Shown here piece by piece: positions 38,462 to 47,787 of a stretch of DNA of 64,000 nt; positions within the stretch are counted from its first letter, which is position 1, and each line of letters begins with the position of its first letter. The stretch is taken from positions 2,542,001 to 2,606,000 of the forward strand of contig NZ_JAFBBV010000001.1 of NCBI RefSeq assembly GCF_016907365.1, given 5' to 3'. The DNA is from Oerskovia paurometabola (lineage in GTDB: Bacteria > Actinomycetota > Actinomycetes > Actinomycetales > Cellulomonadaceae). The translations under genes were made by a program, and so were the position numbers. Under the pieces are notes generated by a model that was not told where the DNA came from, did no database searches, and saw nothing but the letters and a program-made list of their open reading frames with translations.

Positions 38462-40312
38462 ATGTCGTCCCCGACCGCCGCAGCCTCGGCCGCTCCCCCG
38501 CAGCTCTCGGTCCGTTCGTTCACCCCCGACGTCGTCCCCGGGAGCATCCCCGTCCAGCTCGGCCTCGACGAGCTGGGCACCCCCCTGCAGGACGTCACGT
38601 TCGTGGTCGTGGACCTCGAGACGACGGGCGGCTCGCCCGCCTCGTCGGGCATCACGGAGATCGGCGCGGTCAAGGTCCGTGGCGGGGAGGTGCTCGGCGA
38701 GTTCCAGACCCTCGTCAACCCCGGCACCCCCGTCCCGGCGTTCATCGCCCGCCTGACCGGGATCAGCACCGCGATGGTCGCGACCGCGCCCCCGATCCAG
38801 GCCGTGCTGCCCTCGTTCCTCGAGTTCTCCCGGGGAGCGGTCCTGGTCGCGCACAACGCACCGTTCGACATCGGCTTCCTCAAGGCTGCCGCGCGCGACG
38901 CGGGCTACGACTGGCCGGGCAACCAGGTCCTCGACACCGTCCCCCTCGCCCGTCGGGTCGTGACCCGCGACGAGGCCCCCAACCACAAGCTCTCGACGCT
39001 CGCCGCGCTCTTCCACGCGGCCGTGACGCCCGAGCACCGGGCGCTGGCCGACGCGCGCGCCACGGTCGACGTCCTGCACGCCCTGCTCGAACGGCTCGCC
39101 CCGTTCGGCATCACGCACCTCGAGGACCTCGCGACCGCGACGGACCCCGTCCCGCCGGACGTGCGGCGCAAGCGCACGCTCGCCGACGGCCTGCCCGACG
39201 CCCCCGGGGTCTACCTGTTCCGCGGACCGGGCGAGGAGGTCCTGTACGTGGGCACCTCCACCTCGATCCGCCGCCGGGTCCGCAGCTACTTCACGGCCGC
39301 CGAGAAGCGCAGCCGGATGACCGAGATGGTGCGCATCGCGCACGCCGTGACGCCCGTGGTGTGCGCGACCGTGCTCGAGGCCCAGGTGCGCGAGCTGCGG
39401 CTCATCGCCGAGCACTCGCCCCGCTACAACCGTCGCTCCAAGTTTCCCGAGCGCATGAGCTGGGTGCGCCTGACGCGCGAGCACCACCCGCGGCTCTCGA
39501 TCGTCCAGGACGTCAGGCCCGACGCCGCGCACATCGGCCCCTACTCGTCACGGCGCCAGGCCCAGCAGGCGATCGACGCGCTGCACGACGCGCTCCCCCT
39601 GCGCCAGTGCACGCCCCGCCTGCCGCTGCTGCCCTCCCCGGGGGCCAGCGCGTGCGCGCTGGCCGAGATGGGGCGGTGCGGTGCGCCCTGCACGACAGCA
39701 CAGGAGCCGCAGGGCTACCCCGCCGTGGTGGGACGCGCCCGCCGGACGCTGCTCGCGGACCCGAGCGACGTCGTCGACCCCCTGACCGCGCGGATCGCCG
39801 CGCTCGCCGCCGACGAACGCTACGAGCAGGCCGCCGAGGTCACCGCGCGCCTCGAGGCGTTCCTGCTCGGGGCGGGACGCGCGCAACGGCTCGGGCCGCT
39901 CGCGGAGTGCGCCGAGCTCGTGGCGGCCAAGCCCCTCGACCGGGGCGGGTGGGAGATCGTCGTGGTGCGCCACGCCCGCCTCGCGGCGACCGGGGTCTCA
40001 GCCCCGGGGGCCGACCCGTGGCCCACGATCGAGGCCCTCGTCGCGACGGCCGAGGAGGTCGCGCCGCCCGTCGCCCCTGCGCCCGCGTGCCACCCGCACG
40101 AGGCCGAGCTCGTGCTCGGCTGGCTCGAGCAGCCCGGCGTCCGGCTCGTGGACGTGACGCACCCGCTCGCCTGGCCCGTCCGCTCGGCGCGCGCCTTCGC
40201 GGACCGCGACCGCACCGCGCAGCGCGTCGCCCAGCACGTCGAGGCTAGATTGGACCCCGGTTCGTCGAACGACGAGCCCCGCGCCTCGGACCCGACGGAG
40301 GACCCATGCTGA
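38462..40312 (+). CDS. DEDDh 3'-5' exonuclease fused to a UvrC/Cho-like GIY-YIG endonuclease
   Basis: 616 residues. Residues about 40-220 are a DnaQ-type exonuclease: FVVVDLETTGG (Exo I), AHNAPFDIGFL (Exo II), HRALADARATVD (Exo III). From about 245 a GIY-YIG nuclease follows (PGVYLFRG, VLYVGTSTSIRRRVRSYF), then a UvrC-like region with a CTPRLPLL...CGAPC cysteine pattern and a C-terminal helical domain. This architecture is known from mycobacteria and E. coli Cho relatives and suggests excision of damaged DNA. The last codons overlap the next gene's ATG by 7 nt. Confidence 0.88.
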   Translation: MSSPTAAASAAPPQLSVRSFTPDVVPGSIPVQLGLDELGTPLQDVTFVVVDLETTGGSPASSGITEIGAVKVRGGEVLGEFQTLVNPGTPVPAFIARLTGISTAMVATAPPIQAVLPSFLEFSRGAVLVAHNAPFDIGFLKAAARDAGYDWPGNQVLDTVPLARRVVTRDEAPNHKLSTLAALFHAAVTPEHRALADARATVDVLHALLERLAPFGITHLEDLATATDPVPPDVRRKRTLADGLPDAPGVYLFRGPGEEVLYVGTSTSIRRRVRSYFTAAEKRSRMTEMVRIAHAVTPVVCATVLEAQVRELRLIAEHSPRYNRRSKFPERMSWVRLTREHHPRLSIVQDVRPDAAHIGPYSSRRQAQQAIDALHDALPLRQCTPRLPLLPSPGASACALAEMGRCGAPCTTAQEPQGYPAVVGRARRTLLADPSDVVDPLTARIAALAADERYEQAAEVTARLEAFLLGAGRAQRLGPLAECAELVAAKPLDRGGWEIVVVRHARLAATGVSAPGADPWPTIEALVATAEEVAPPVAPAPACHPHEAELVLGWLEQPGVRLVDVTHPLAWPVRSARAFADRDRTAQRVAQHVEARLDPGSSNDEPRASDPTEDPC

Positions 40313-40587
40313 CCGCGATCGTGCTGATCGACACCGAACCGAACCTCATCCCCGAGGTGGCCTCGCAGGTCGCCTCGCTCCGCGGTGTCAGCGAGGTCTA
40401 CTCGGTCACCGGGAAGGCCGACCTCGTGGCCATGGTCCGCGTCAAGGAGCACGACGACCTCGCCGACGTCATCGCCGACCGGGTCAGCAAGATCGAGGGC
40501 GTGCTGCGCACCGAGACGTTCATCGCGTTCCGCGCCTACTCCGACGTCGACCTCGAGCAGGCGTTCGCCCTGGGGCTCGACGACTGA
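40306..40587 (+). CDS. Stand-alone Lrp/AsnC ligand-binding (RAM) domain protein
   Basis: 93 residues, a ferredoxin-like RAM domain without the DNA-binding helix-turn-helix of Lrp proteins. Family features are VASLRGVSEVYSVTGKADLVAMVR and VSKIEGVLRTETFIAF. Such stand-alone proteins probably sense amino acids or interact with full-length Lrp regulators. The ATG lies inside the last codons of the nuclease gene (ATGCTGA), so translation is coupled to it; the functional reason is unclear. Confidence 0.85.
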   Translation: MLTAIVLIDTEPNLIPEVASQVASLRGVSEVYSVTGKADLVAMVRVKEHDDLADVIADRVSKIEGVLRTETFIAFRAYSDVDLEQAFALGLDD

Positions 40588-40594
40588 CCACTGC

Positions 40595-40640
40595 ACGAGG
40601 GCGGGGCGTGGACGGTCCCCCGTCCGCGCCCCGCCCTCGT
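40595..40640. terminator. Long hairpin after the nuclease/RAM operon
   Basis: A 21-bp stem with one G-U pair (40595-40615 with 40620-40640) around a TCCC loop. It stands 7 bp after the stop codon in the gap to the convergent trpD. Confidence 0.7.
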
Positions 40641-40706
40641 CGTCGCCGCTCGCCACCGACGGGTGCCCGTCGGCGCCCCGTCACCCGGGGCGGCGAGCGT
40701 GTGTCG

Positions 40707-41828
40707 TCATCGCGTCGAGGCGGCGACCCAGCGCTCCAGCACGCCCGCCGCCGCACCCGAGTCGACGCTCGTCGCCGCGTGGGCCATGCCCGCGCGCAGA
40801 CGCTCGACGAGCGTCCCCTCGGCGGTGCCGGGCAGGCTCGCGTCCGCGACCAGTGCGGCCGCAGCGTTGAGCAGCACCGTCTCCCGCACGGGCCCGGCCT
40901 CGCCCGCCAGGACGCGTCGTGCGACCTCGGCGTTGAACCTCGCGTCGGCCCCCCGCAGGTCCTCGACCGTGATCCGCTGCAGGCCCAGCTCGGCCGCAGC
41001 GTCGAGCGAGCTGGTCGTGACGGAGCCGTCGCGCACCTCCCACACCGTCGAGGTGCCGGTCGCCGCGAGCTCGTCGAGCCCGTCGTCCCCCCGGAACACC
41101 AGGGCCGAGGTGCCGCGCGACGCGAAGACACCGGCCACGAGCGGGGCCATGCGCGCGTCCGCGACCCCGACGGCCGTCGCGGCGGGCTGGGCGGGATTCG
41201 TCAGAGGACCCAGGAAGTTGAACGCCGTCGGGATCCCGAGCTCCTTGCGCGCGACCGCCGAGTGCCGGAACGAGGGGTGGAAGACCTGCGCGAAGCAGAA
41301 CGTGATGCCGACCTCCTCGACCAGCTGCGTGACCCGCTCCGGGGACTGGTCGAGGCGGATGCCCAGGACCTCGAGCACGTCGGCCGAGCCCGACGACGAC
41401 GACGCGGCCCGGTTGCCGTGCTTGACGACGCGGACGCCCGTCCCCGCGATCACGACCGCGGCCATGGTCGAGACGTTGACCGTGTGCGCACGGTCGCCGC
41501 CGGTCCCGACGATGTCCACCGCCGGCCCCTGCACCGTGAACCGGGTCGCGTGGGCGAGCATCGCGTCGGCCAGGCCGCGCAGCTCGCCCACGGTCTCGCC
41601 CTTGGAGCGCAGTGCGACGAGGAAGGCCGCGAGGCGCACGGGGCTGACCTCTCCCGAGAGCACCATGTCCATGGCCCACGCCGTCAGCTCCGGGGTCAGC
41701 TCCCGACCCGCGATGAGCTCGGACAGGAGACCCGGCCACGACGGCGCCGTCTGCTCAGGCACCAGGGAGGCGCCCTGGGGTGCGAGGACGGACGGGACGG
41801 TTGCCGGAGTGCCCGGTGTCGTGGTCAC
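40707..41828 (-). CDS. trpD: Anthranilate phosphoribosyltransferase
   Basis: 373 residues. It transfers phosphoribose from PRPP to anthranilate in tryptophan synthesis. The PRPP loop is [17 protein letters not shown] (about 103), followed by [22 protein letters not shown] and the metal-binding DDGLDELA. The N-terminus is extended by about 25 residues relative to E. coli's transferase domain. GTG start with AGGG upstream. It stands alone and is not in a trp operon, as in many actinomycetes; the receiver gene precedes it by 20 bp on the same strand. Confidence 0.93.
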   Translation of the reverse strand: MTTTPGTPATVPSVLAPQGASLVPEQTAPSWPGLLSELIAGRELTPELTAWAMDMVLSGEVSPVRLAAFLVALRSKGETVGELRGLADAMLAHATRFTVQGPAVDIVGTGGDRAHTVNVSTMAAVVIAGTGVRVVKHGNRAASSSSGSADVLEVLGIRLDQSPERVTQLVEEVGITFCFAQVFHPSFRHSAVARKELGIPTAFNFLGPLTNPAQPAATAVGVADARMAPLVAGVFASRGTSALVFRGDDGLDELAATGTSTVWEVRDGSVTTSSLDAAAELGLQRITVEDLRGADARFNAEVARRVLAGEAGPVRETVLLNAAAALVADASLPGTAEGTLVERLRAGMAHAATSVDSGAAAGVLERWVAASTR

Positions 41829-41848
41829 GGGATCTGCCCTTCATGAGG

Positions 41849-42304
41849 TCATTCGATCAGCGAGACGATCGCTCGCTGCAGCTCGATGGCGTCGAACGGC
41901 CGGGGGACGGCCTCGTCGGCGAGCGACCACGATGCTAGCCAACCGTCCTGCGGCCTGCCGGTGAGGACCAGAACCGGCGGGCACCGGAAGATCTCGTTCT
42001 TGAGCTGGCGGCACAGGCCCATGCCGCCGGCCTTGTCGGCCTCCCCGTCGAGCACCAGGAGGTCCCAGCCGCCCGCGTCGGCCGCAGCCACGACCGCGGT
42101 GGAGGTCGCGACCTCCTTCCAGACGATGTCGGGAGCTCCCGCCCGCACGCGACGCCCGACGGCGAGGCGCACCTGCTCGCGCACCGTCACGTCGTCGCTG
42201 TAGAGCAGGATGTGCGGCGCGCGCACGGCCTGGACCGGCCCGACCTCGGAGAGCGCGTCCTGCTCCGTGGTGGTGGTCGTCAGGCCGTTCGTCGTCGACG
42301 TCAT
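41849..42304 (-). CDS. Stand-alone response-regulator receiver-like protein with altered switch residue
   Basis: 151 residues: a 27-residue Thr-rich N-terminus and one CheY-like receiver domain, with no output domain. Acidic pocket Asp37-Asp38, candidate phospho-acceptor Asp86 (LLVLDGEAD) and switch Thr115 are present, but the invariant Lys is Arg135 (VPRPFD). Such changes often mark receivers that do not follow the normal phosphorylation cycle. The ATG follows an excellent AAGGAGG site. It is 20 bp from trpD and divergent from ctaE. Confidence 0.75.
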   Translation of the reverse strand: MTSTTNGLTTTTTEQDALSEVGPVQAVRAPHILLYSDDVTVREQVRLAVGRRVRAGAPDIVWKEVATSTAVVAAADAGGWDLLVLDGEADKAGGMGLCRQLKNEIFRCPPVLVLTGRPQDGWLASWSLADEAVPRPFDAIELQRAIVSLIE

Positions 42305-42650
42305 CGTCGCCTCCTTCTGGTTCGGGTCTCGTCCGGTTCCCGGTCGAGCCTGCTCGTGCCTGCCGGTCGTGCGGTGGTGGACCACCGCGATCGCCGAGCC
42401 GGAGGCACAGCACTCCTGGGCATCTTGGCACGTCGGACGCACGGGCGACATCCTCGCGCGCCGCGACGGACAGGGGCGTTCCAGGCCGTGGTCACGACCC
42501 CCGAATTCCCGCCGTTTCATGGCACTTCCCCGTGATCCGTCATGAAGTGCAGGGCTTGGTGGGAGAATCTGGAGACTTTGTGAGATTTGCCGCGCGCCAC
42601 CCCCCGGATCGGTGGTCCAAAGCACGCCCACGTCGGCCATAATGGCTGAT
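42305..42650. other. Divergent control region between receiver gene and ctaE
   Basis: 346 bp without a gene. Bases about 42540-42590 form an AT-richer patch (GAGAATCTGGAGACTTTG) unlike its surroundings and may hold regulatory sites for the ctaE-qcrCAB operon. The only promoter element I can place is CATAAT at 42638. Confidence 0.45.
42638..42643 (+). promoter_or_regulatory. Putative leaderless -10 element of the ctaE-qcrCAB operon
   Basis: CATAAT ends 7 nt before GTG 42651, the start whose product matches homologues ([11 protein letters not shown]). Confidence 0.5.
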
Positions 42651-43292
42651 GTGTCGACCGCAACGGCTGCCCCCCACGCCCACCAGCACGTGAGCGTCAA
42701 CCGACCGAACCCTGTCTCGGTCGGGACGATCGTGTGGCTGGCCAGCGAGCTCATGTTCTTCGCTGGACTGTTCGCTATGTACTTCACCGCACGATCGGTG
42801 ATACCCGCCGAGGAGTGGGCTTCTCAGACCGAGAAGCTCAACATCCCCTTCGCCGTGATCAACACGTCGGTGCTGGTGCTGTCCTCCGTGACGTGCCAGC
42901 TGGGTGTCCTCGCGGCGGAGCGTTTCCAGCCCGTCCGCACCGGATCGATCTTCCAGGTCAACCGGTGGGGGATGAACGAGTGGATCACGCTCACGTACCT
43001 CATGGGTGCGTTCTTCATCGGCGGTCAGGTCTACGAGTACGCCGAGCTAGTGCACGAGGGACTCACCATCTCGTCGCACCCCTACGGCTCGGTCTTCTTC
43101 CTGGCAACGGGCTTCCACGGACTCCACGTCGTGGGTGGTCTGATCGCCTTCCTGTTCCTTCTCGGTCGGTCCTTCGCCGCCAAGAACTTCGGGCACCACG
43201 AGGCCACCACCGGCATCGTGACGTCCTACTACTGGCACTTCGTCGACGTCGTGTGGATCGCACTCTTCTTCGTGATCTACATCCTCCGCTGA
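42651..43292 (+). CDS. ctaE: Cytochrome c oxidase (aa3) subunit III
   Basis: 213 residues, five membrane helices, the short actinobacterial form. Features: [25 protein letters not shown] at the start of helix I and [13 protein letters not shown] followed by [21 protein letters not shown] in the last helices. It is part of the bcc-aa3 supercomplex with QcrCAB and CtaCDF. Start chosen at GTG 42651; an ATG at 42642 in frame is possible, but it lies inside the CATAAT hexamer. First gene of the ctaE-qcrCAB operon, 81 bp before qcrC. Confidence 0.93.
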   Translation: MSTATAAPHAHQHVSVNRPNPVSVGTIVWLASELMFFAGLFAMYFTARSVIPAEEWASQTEKLNIPFAVINTSVLVLSSVTCQLGVLAAERFQPVRTGSIFQVNRWGMNEWITLTYLMGAFFIGGQVYEYAELVHEGLTISSHPYGSVFFLATGFHGLHVVGGLIAFLFLLGRSFAAKNFGHHEATTGIVTSYYWHFVDVVWIALFFVIYILR

Positions 43293-43373
43293 CGCGGTGA
43301 CGCCCGCGGCACCGATGCCCGGACAACCACATCTGCCCCCTGCACCCCCCACTTGCGAGACGAGGATCATTTC

Positions 43374-44153
43374 GTGAAGGCACTCGCCGCCCGCAGACAC
43401 CACCGCTTCGCACCGGTCGTGCTGCTGCTGCTGGCGCTGCTGGTCACCGGCGGCGTCTACGCCGCCTTTGCCCCGAGTCCAGCCAGCGCTGACACCGCCA
43501 GCACCGAGGACATCGAGACAGGCCAGAAGCTTTTCCAGGCGAACTGCGCCACCTGCCACGGCCCCAACGCCGAGGGGTCGGACACCGTTCCGTCCCTCGT
43601 CGGCGTGGGAGCGGCCGCTGTCGACTTCCAGGTGTCGACGGGTCGTATGCCCATGCAGATGGAAGGCCCCCAGGCCATCCAGAAGCCGCGCCAGTTCGAC
43701 GAGGAGCAGACCGCGCAGCTCGCCGCGTACGTCGCCTCCCTGGGCGCCGGCCCGGCGATCCCCACGGACGAGCAGGTCGACGCCGCGCTCGGAGACCCGT
43801 CGAACGGTGCTGCGGTCTTCCGCACCAACTGCGCGATGTGCCACAACGCCGTCGGAGCGGGCGGCGCCCTGTCCGAGGGCAAGTTCGCGCCCGCGCTGTG
43901 GGACACCTCGGAGCGCAACATCTACCAGGCCATGCAGACCGGCCCGCAGTCCATGCCGGTGTTCAACGACATGAACATCACGCCCGACGAGAAGCGCGAC
44001 GTCATCGCGTACCTCGTCGAGCAGCGTGAGGGCTCCGCCGGTGGGCTGGACCTTGGTTCTCTCGGCCCCGTCAGCGAGGGCCTCTGGGTGTGGATCGTGG
44101 GCATGGGTCTACTGATCGGCGCCGCCGTGTGGATCGGAGCGAAGTCGTCGTGA
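43374..44153 (+). CDS. qcrC: Diheme cytochrome c subunit of the bcc complex
   Basis: 259 residues. An N-terminal membrane anchor/signal (VVLLLLALLVTGGVYAAF), two cytochrome c domains with heme sites CATCH (Cys58-Cys61-His62) and CAMCH (Cys153-Cys156-His157), and a C-terminal membrane helix (VWIVGMGLLIGAAVWIG). The two hemes connect QcrB/QcrA directly to the oxidase, so no soluble cytochrome c is needed. GTG start behind GAGG. Its TGA overlaps the qcrA start as GTGA. Confidence 0.95.
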   Translation: MKALAARRHHRFAPVVLLLLALLVTGGVYAAFAPSPASADTASTEDIETGQKLFQANCATCHGPNAEGSDTVPSLVGVGAAAVDFQVSTGRMPMQMEGPQAIQKPRQFDEEQTAQLAAYVASLGAGPAIPTDEQVDAALGDPSNGAAVFRTNCAMCHNAVGAGGALSEGKFAPALWDTSERNIYQAMQTGPQSMPVFNDMNITPDEKRDVIAYLVEQREGSAGGLDLGSLGPVSEGLWVWIVGMGLLIGAAVWIGAKSS

Positions 44154-45181
44154 GCGACAACCAGAACTCGACGGACCTGACCAAGCAGGACGGGCGCGAG
44201 CTCGACCGCTTCCAGGATCCGGGTATCCCGGCCCACAAGAGCCGGATGGCAGACCGTGACCCCCAGGCCGCCAAGCGTGCCGAGAAGCAGGTCGTGATCC
44301 TCTTCACGATCTCGATCATCGGCACCATCGGCATGCTGGTCGCGTTCTTCGCGCTGCCCGACGACACCTCGATCGCGGGGATCCGCACGGCCAACCTGAT
44401 CATCGGTCTCGGCCTGGCCTTCTCGCTGCTCGGTATCGGTCTCGCAGCGGTCCACTGGGCCAAGACCCTCATGTCGGACCACGAGCACGTCGACGAGCGG
44501 CACGCCCAGCGCAGCTCGGACGCCGTCCGCGCCGAGGCCGTGCAGGCCCTGACCGAGGGTGCCCAGGACTCGGGCATCGCCCGTCGTGGCGTGCTCAAGG
44601 GCGCGGTCGTCACCGCCCTCGCGCTCTTCCCGCTCGCGATCGCTGTTCCCCTCGTGGCCGAGGTGGGTGGAGACTGGAACGTCAACAAGTTCCGCCACAC
44701 GCTCTGGAAGCCCAAGATGCGCCTCGCGCTCGACCCCTCGGGCCGCCCGATCAAGGCCGAGGACGTCACGATCGGCAGCGCCTTCCACGTCATCCCCGAC
44801 GTGCCGGAGGAGGTGCGCACCTCGCACGAGTGGATCTCCGAGAAGGCCAAGGCCATCGTCCTGATGGTCCGTCTCGACCCTCGTGACCTCAAGGAGGCCG
44901 AGGACCGCAAGGACTGGTCGTACGACGGCATCGTCGCCTACTCCAAGGTCTGCACCCACGTCGGGTGCCCGGTCGCGCTCTACGAGCAGCAGACGCACCA
45001 CCTGCTGTGCCCGTGCCACCAGTCGACCTTCGACGTCGCGGACGGCGCCAAGGTCGTCTTCGGCCCCGCCAAGCGGCCGCTCCCTCAGCTGCCGATCACC
45101 GTTGACGACGAGGGCTACCTGGTCGCTCAGAGCGACTTCCTGGAGCCCGTCGGACCGAGCTACTGGGAGCGCCTCAAGTGA
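44150..45181 (+). CDS. qcrA: Rieske iron-sulfur subunit of the bcc complex
   Basis: 343 residues. Three N-terminal membrane helices (about 47-65, 77-97 and 150-170, the last following an RRGVLKGA twin-arginine-like sequence), then the Rieske domain with [2Fe-2S] ligands Cys268, His270 (CTHVGC) and Cys287, His290 (CPCH), plus the disulfide cysteines Cys273 and Cys289. It takes the first electron from menaquinol. Both ends overlap neighbours as GTGA. Confidence 0.95.
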   Translation: MSDNQNSTDLTKQDGRELDRFQDPGIPAHKSRMADRDPQAAKRAEKQVVILFTISIIGTIGMLVAFFALPDDTSIAGIRTANLIIGLGLAFSLLGIGLAAVHWAKTLMSDHEHVDERHAQRSSDAVRAEAVQALTEGAQDSGIARRGVLKGAVVTALALFPLAIAVPLVAEVGGDWNVNKFRHTLWKPKMRLALDPSGRPIKAEDVTIGSAFHVIPDVPEEVRTSHEWISEKAKAIVLMVRLDPRDLKEAEDRKDWSYDGIVAYSKVCTHVGCPVALYEQQTHHLLCPCHQSTFDVADGAKVVFGPAKRPLPQLPITVDDEGYLVAQSDFLEPVGPSYWERLK

Positions 45182-46890
45182 GCACCAGCACCGCGGGACC
45201 CGCTGAAGCGACCGCAGACTATCTGGACCAGCGGACCGGCATCGCCGGGGCCGTCAAGGAGTTCGCCCGCAAGGTCTTCCCGGACCACTGGTCGTTCCTC
45301 CTGGGCGAGATCGCCCTCTACTCGTTCGTCGTCCTCATCCTCTCGGGCTTCTTCCTGACGATGTTTTTCGTGCCGAGCATGGGCCTGGTCACGTACCACG
45401 GTGAGCCCGCCACGATGAACGGCCAGCTCATGTCCGAGGCCTTCGCCTCGACGCTGCACACCTCGTTCGAGGTGCGCGGCGGTCTGCTGATGCGTCAGAT
45501 CCACCACTGGTCGGCCCTGCTCTTCATGGCCGCGATCGTGACGCACATGATGCGCGTCTTCTTCACCGGGGCGTTCCGCAAGCCGCGTGAGCTCAACTGG
45601 ATGGTCGGGTTCCTCCTGATGATCCTGGGGCTCGCCGCCGGCTTCACGGGCTACTCGCTCCCGGACGACGTGCTCTCCGGCAACGGTCTGCGCATCACCG
45701 ACGGCGTCGTCAAGTCGATCCCGATCATCGGGTCGTACATGTCGTACTTCATCTTCGGTGGCGAGTTCCCGGGCGAGCACATCATCCCGAGGCTCTTCAC
45801 GCTGCACATCCTCGTGGTCCCGGGCCTGATCCTGGCGCTCGTCGCCCTCCACCTGTTCTTCGTCGTGCTGCACAAGCACACGCAGTACCCCGGTGGCGGC
45901 CGCACCAACGCCAACGTGGTCGGCTTCCCGCTGTTCCCCGTGTACGTCGCCAAGGCTGGTGGCTTCTTCTTCGTGGTGTTCGGCGTCATCGCCGCGATGG
46001 GCGCCACGATGGCCATCAACAACGTCTGGAACTACGGACCGTACGACCCCTCCCCCGTCTCGGCCGGTGCTCAGCCCGACTGGTACATGCTGTTCCTCGA
46101 GGGCTCGCTACGACTCATGCCCGGGCAGACCGAGTACGTGATCGCGGGCTACACGCTCTCGCTCAACATCCTGATCCCCGCGGTCGTGATCCCGGGCCTG
46201 CTGTTCACGTTCCTCGCGGTCTACCCGTTCCTCGAGGCCGCCGTGACCAAGGACAAGCGCGAGCACCACGTGCTCGACCGTCCGCGCAACGTCCCGGTCC
46301 GCACGGGCCTCGGTGTCGGCTTCCTGACGGCGTTCATCATCCTGGCTCTCGCCGGGTCGAACGACCTCATCGCGACGCATTTCCACCTGTCGATCAACGC
46401 GATCACGTGGGTCTTCCGTGTGCTGCTCTTCGTCGGCCCGGTGATCGCCTTCTGGATCACCAAGCGCATCTGCCTCGGGCTGCAGCGCAAGGACCGCGAG
46501 CTCGTCCTGCACGGCCACGAGACCGGCCGCATCGTGCGCTTCGCGCATGGCGAGTACATCGAGGTCCACCGTCCGCTCGACGACCAGGAGCGCTGGCTCC
46601 GTGTGAACTACACGGCGCACGCTCCCCTGGAGATCGAGCCGGCGACCGACTCTCGCGGTGTCCGCCGCAAGGGTTACAAGAAGGACCGCCGGATGCAGCG
46701 TCTGTCGCGCTTCTTCTACGAGGACCGGGTCGAGCCCGTGACCCCCTCGGAGGTGGCCGCGTCCCACTCGCACGGCGAGCACGACGCGCTCGGCGCCGCG
46801 GACACCACGCCCGCCGTGGAGTCCGGCTCGGCGGTCGGCGGCGGCAGCCACATCGTCAGCCCTGACGACACCGGCAGCACCAAGCACTGA
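45178..46890 (+). CDS. qcrB: Cytochrome b subunit of the bcc complex
   Basis: 570 residues. Eight-helix cytochrome b with bis-heme His pairs (HHWSALLFMAAIVTHMMRVF is one side) and the quinol-site motif PDWY (AQPDWYMLF), the actinobacterial form of PEWY. A long hydrophilic C-terminal extension of about 120 residues ends in a His/Ser-rich tail. It oxidises menaquinol in the membrane. Last gene of the operon; a large hairpin follows. Confidence 0.95.
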   Translation: MSTSTAGPAEATADYLDQRTGIAGAVKEFARKVFPDHWSFLLGEIALYSFVVLILSGFFLTMFFVPSMGLVTYHGEPATMNGQLMSEAFASTLHTSFEVRGGLLMRQIHHWSALLFMAAIVTHMMRVFFTGAFRKPRELNWMVGFLLMILGLAAGFTGYSLPDDVLSGNGLRITDGVVKSIPIIGSYMSYFIFGGEFPGEHIIPRLFTLHILVVPGLILALVALHLFFVVLHKHTQYPGGGRTNANVVGFPLFPVYVAKAGGFFFVVFGVIAAMGATMAINNVWNYGPYDPSPVSAGAQPDWYMLFLEGSLRLMPGQTEYVIAGYTLSLNILIPAVVIPGLLFTFLAVYPFLEAAVTKDKREHHVLDRPRNVPVRTGLGVGFLTAFIILALAGSNDLIATHFHLSINAITWVFRVLLFVGPVIAFWITKRICLGLQRKDRELVLHGHETGRIVRFAHGEYIEVHRPLDDQERWLRVNYTAHAPLEIEPATDSRGVRRKGYKKDRRMQRLSRFFYEDRVEPVTPSEVAASHSHGEHDALGAADTTPAVESGSAVGGGSHIVSPDDTGSTKH

Positions 46891-46908
46891 CCCGCTCCCC
46901 TCGGAGCA

Positions 46909-46960
46909 GAACGACCCGTGAGACGGTCCGGCACCCGCCGGAACATCTCACGGGTCGTTC
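46909..46960. terminator. Nested hairpin after qcrB
   Basis: A perfect 15-bp outer stem (46909-46923 with 46946-46960) encloses a second 6-bp stem (TCCGGC with GCCGGA). It separates qcrB from sodA. Confidence 0.7.
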
Positions 46961-47064
46961 GCGTTCCACGGATGTCGTGTTCGCTCGGTTCGCACCGACC
47001 GAACCTTTCGCCACAGATGTCGCACCTGCGCGGTGCGGCGCACCGATCCAGGAGGCACACCGGC

Positions 47065-47691
47065 ATGGCTGTCTACACCCTTCCCGAGCTGTCGTACGAC
47101 TACGGCGCACTCGAGCCCCACATCTCCGGCCGCATCATGGAGCTGCACCACTCCAAGCACCACCAGGCCTACGTGACCGGCGCCAACACGGCACTCGAGA
47201 AGCTCGCCGAGGCCCGCGACTCCGGCGACCTCGCCGCGGTCAACCTCCACGAGAAGAACCTCGCGTTCAACCTCGGCGGACACGTCAACCACTCCGCGTT
47301 CTGGACCAACCTCTCCCCCGAGGGCGGCGGCGAGCCCACCGGCGACATCGCCGCAGCCATCGCCGAGGACTTCGGCTCGTTCGAGAAGTTCAAGAAGCAC
47401 TTCGCCGCGGTCGCCGCAGGCGTCCAGGGCTCGGGCTGGGCCATCCTCGCCTGGGACACCCTCGGCAAGAAGCTCATCATCGTCCAGCTCTACGACCAGC
47501 AGGGCAACATCGCCCTGGGCCTGGTCCCGATCGTCCTGCTCGACGTCTGGGAGCACGCCTACTACCTCGACTACCAGAACGTGCGCGCCGACTACGTCAC
47601 CGCCTGGTGGAACCTCGTCAACTGGGCCGACGCCGACGCACGCCTCGCACGCGCCCGCACCCAGGGCGAAGGCCTCATCATCCCCGCCTGA
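47065..47691 (+). CDS. sodA: Superoxide dismutase (Fe/Mn family)
   Basis: 208 residues, full length. Disproportionates superoxide in the cytoplasm. Metal ligands: first His in [13 protein letters not shown], second His in [12 protein letters not shown], Asp and His in [13 protein letters not shown]. The motif [10 protein letters not shown] resembles Mn or cambialistic enzymes; metal choice cannot be settled by eye. A good AGGAGG site lies 9 nt before the ATG. It stands alone between the bcc and aa3 operons, bounded by hairpins. Confidence 0.95.
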   Translation: MAVYTLPELSYDYGALEPHISGRIMELHHSKHHQAYVTGANTALEKLAEARDSGDLAAVNLHEKNLAFNLGGHVNHSAFWTNLSPEGGGEPTGDIAAAIAEDFGSFEKFKKHFAAVAAGVQGSGWAILAWDTLGKKLIIVQLYDQQGNIALGLVPIVLLDVWEHAYYLDYQNVRADYVTAWWNLVNWADADARLARARTQGEGLIIPA

Positions 47692-47707
47692 CCCTCTGCG
47701 TCGCCCC

Positions 47708-47750
47708 ACGGGCCGCACAGACCCCTTCTCGGGGTGTCTGTGCGGCCCGT
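47708..47750. terminator. Hairpin after sodA
   Basis: A 14-bp perfect outer stem (47708-47721 with 47737-47750) with a further CCCC/GGGG inner pairing, 16 bp beyond the sodA stop codon. Confidence 0.7.
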
Positions 47751-47787
47751 TCGTCTGTGACGGGCGCCGGCGAGCGGAGGACCGGCC

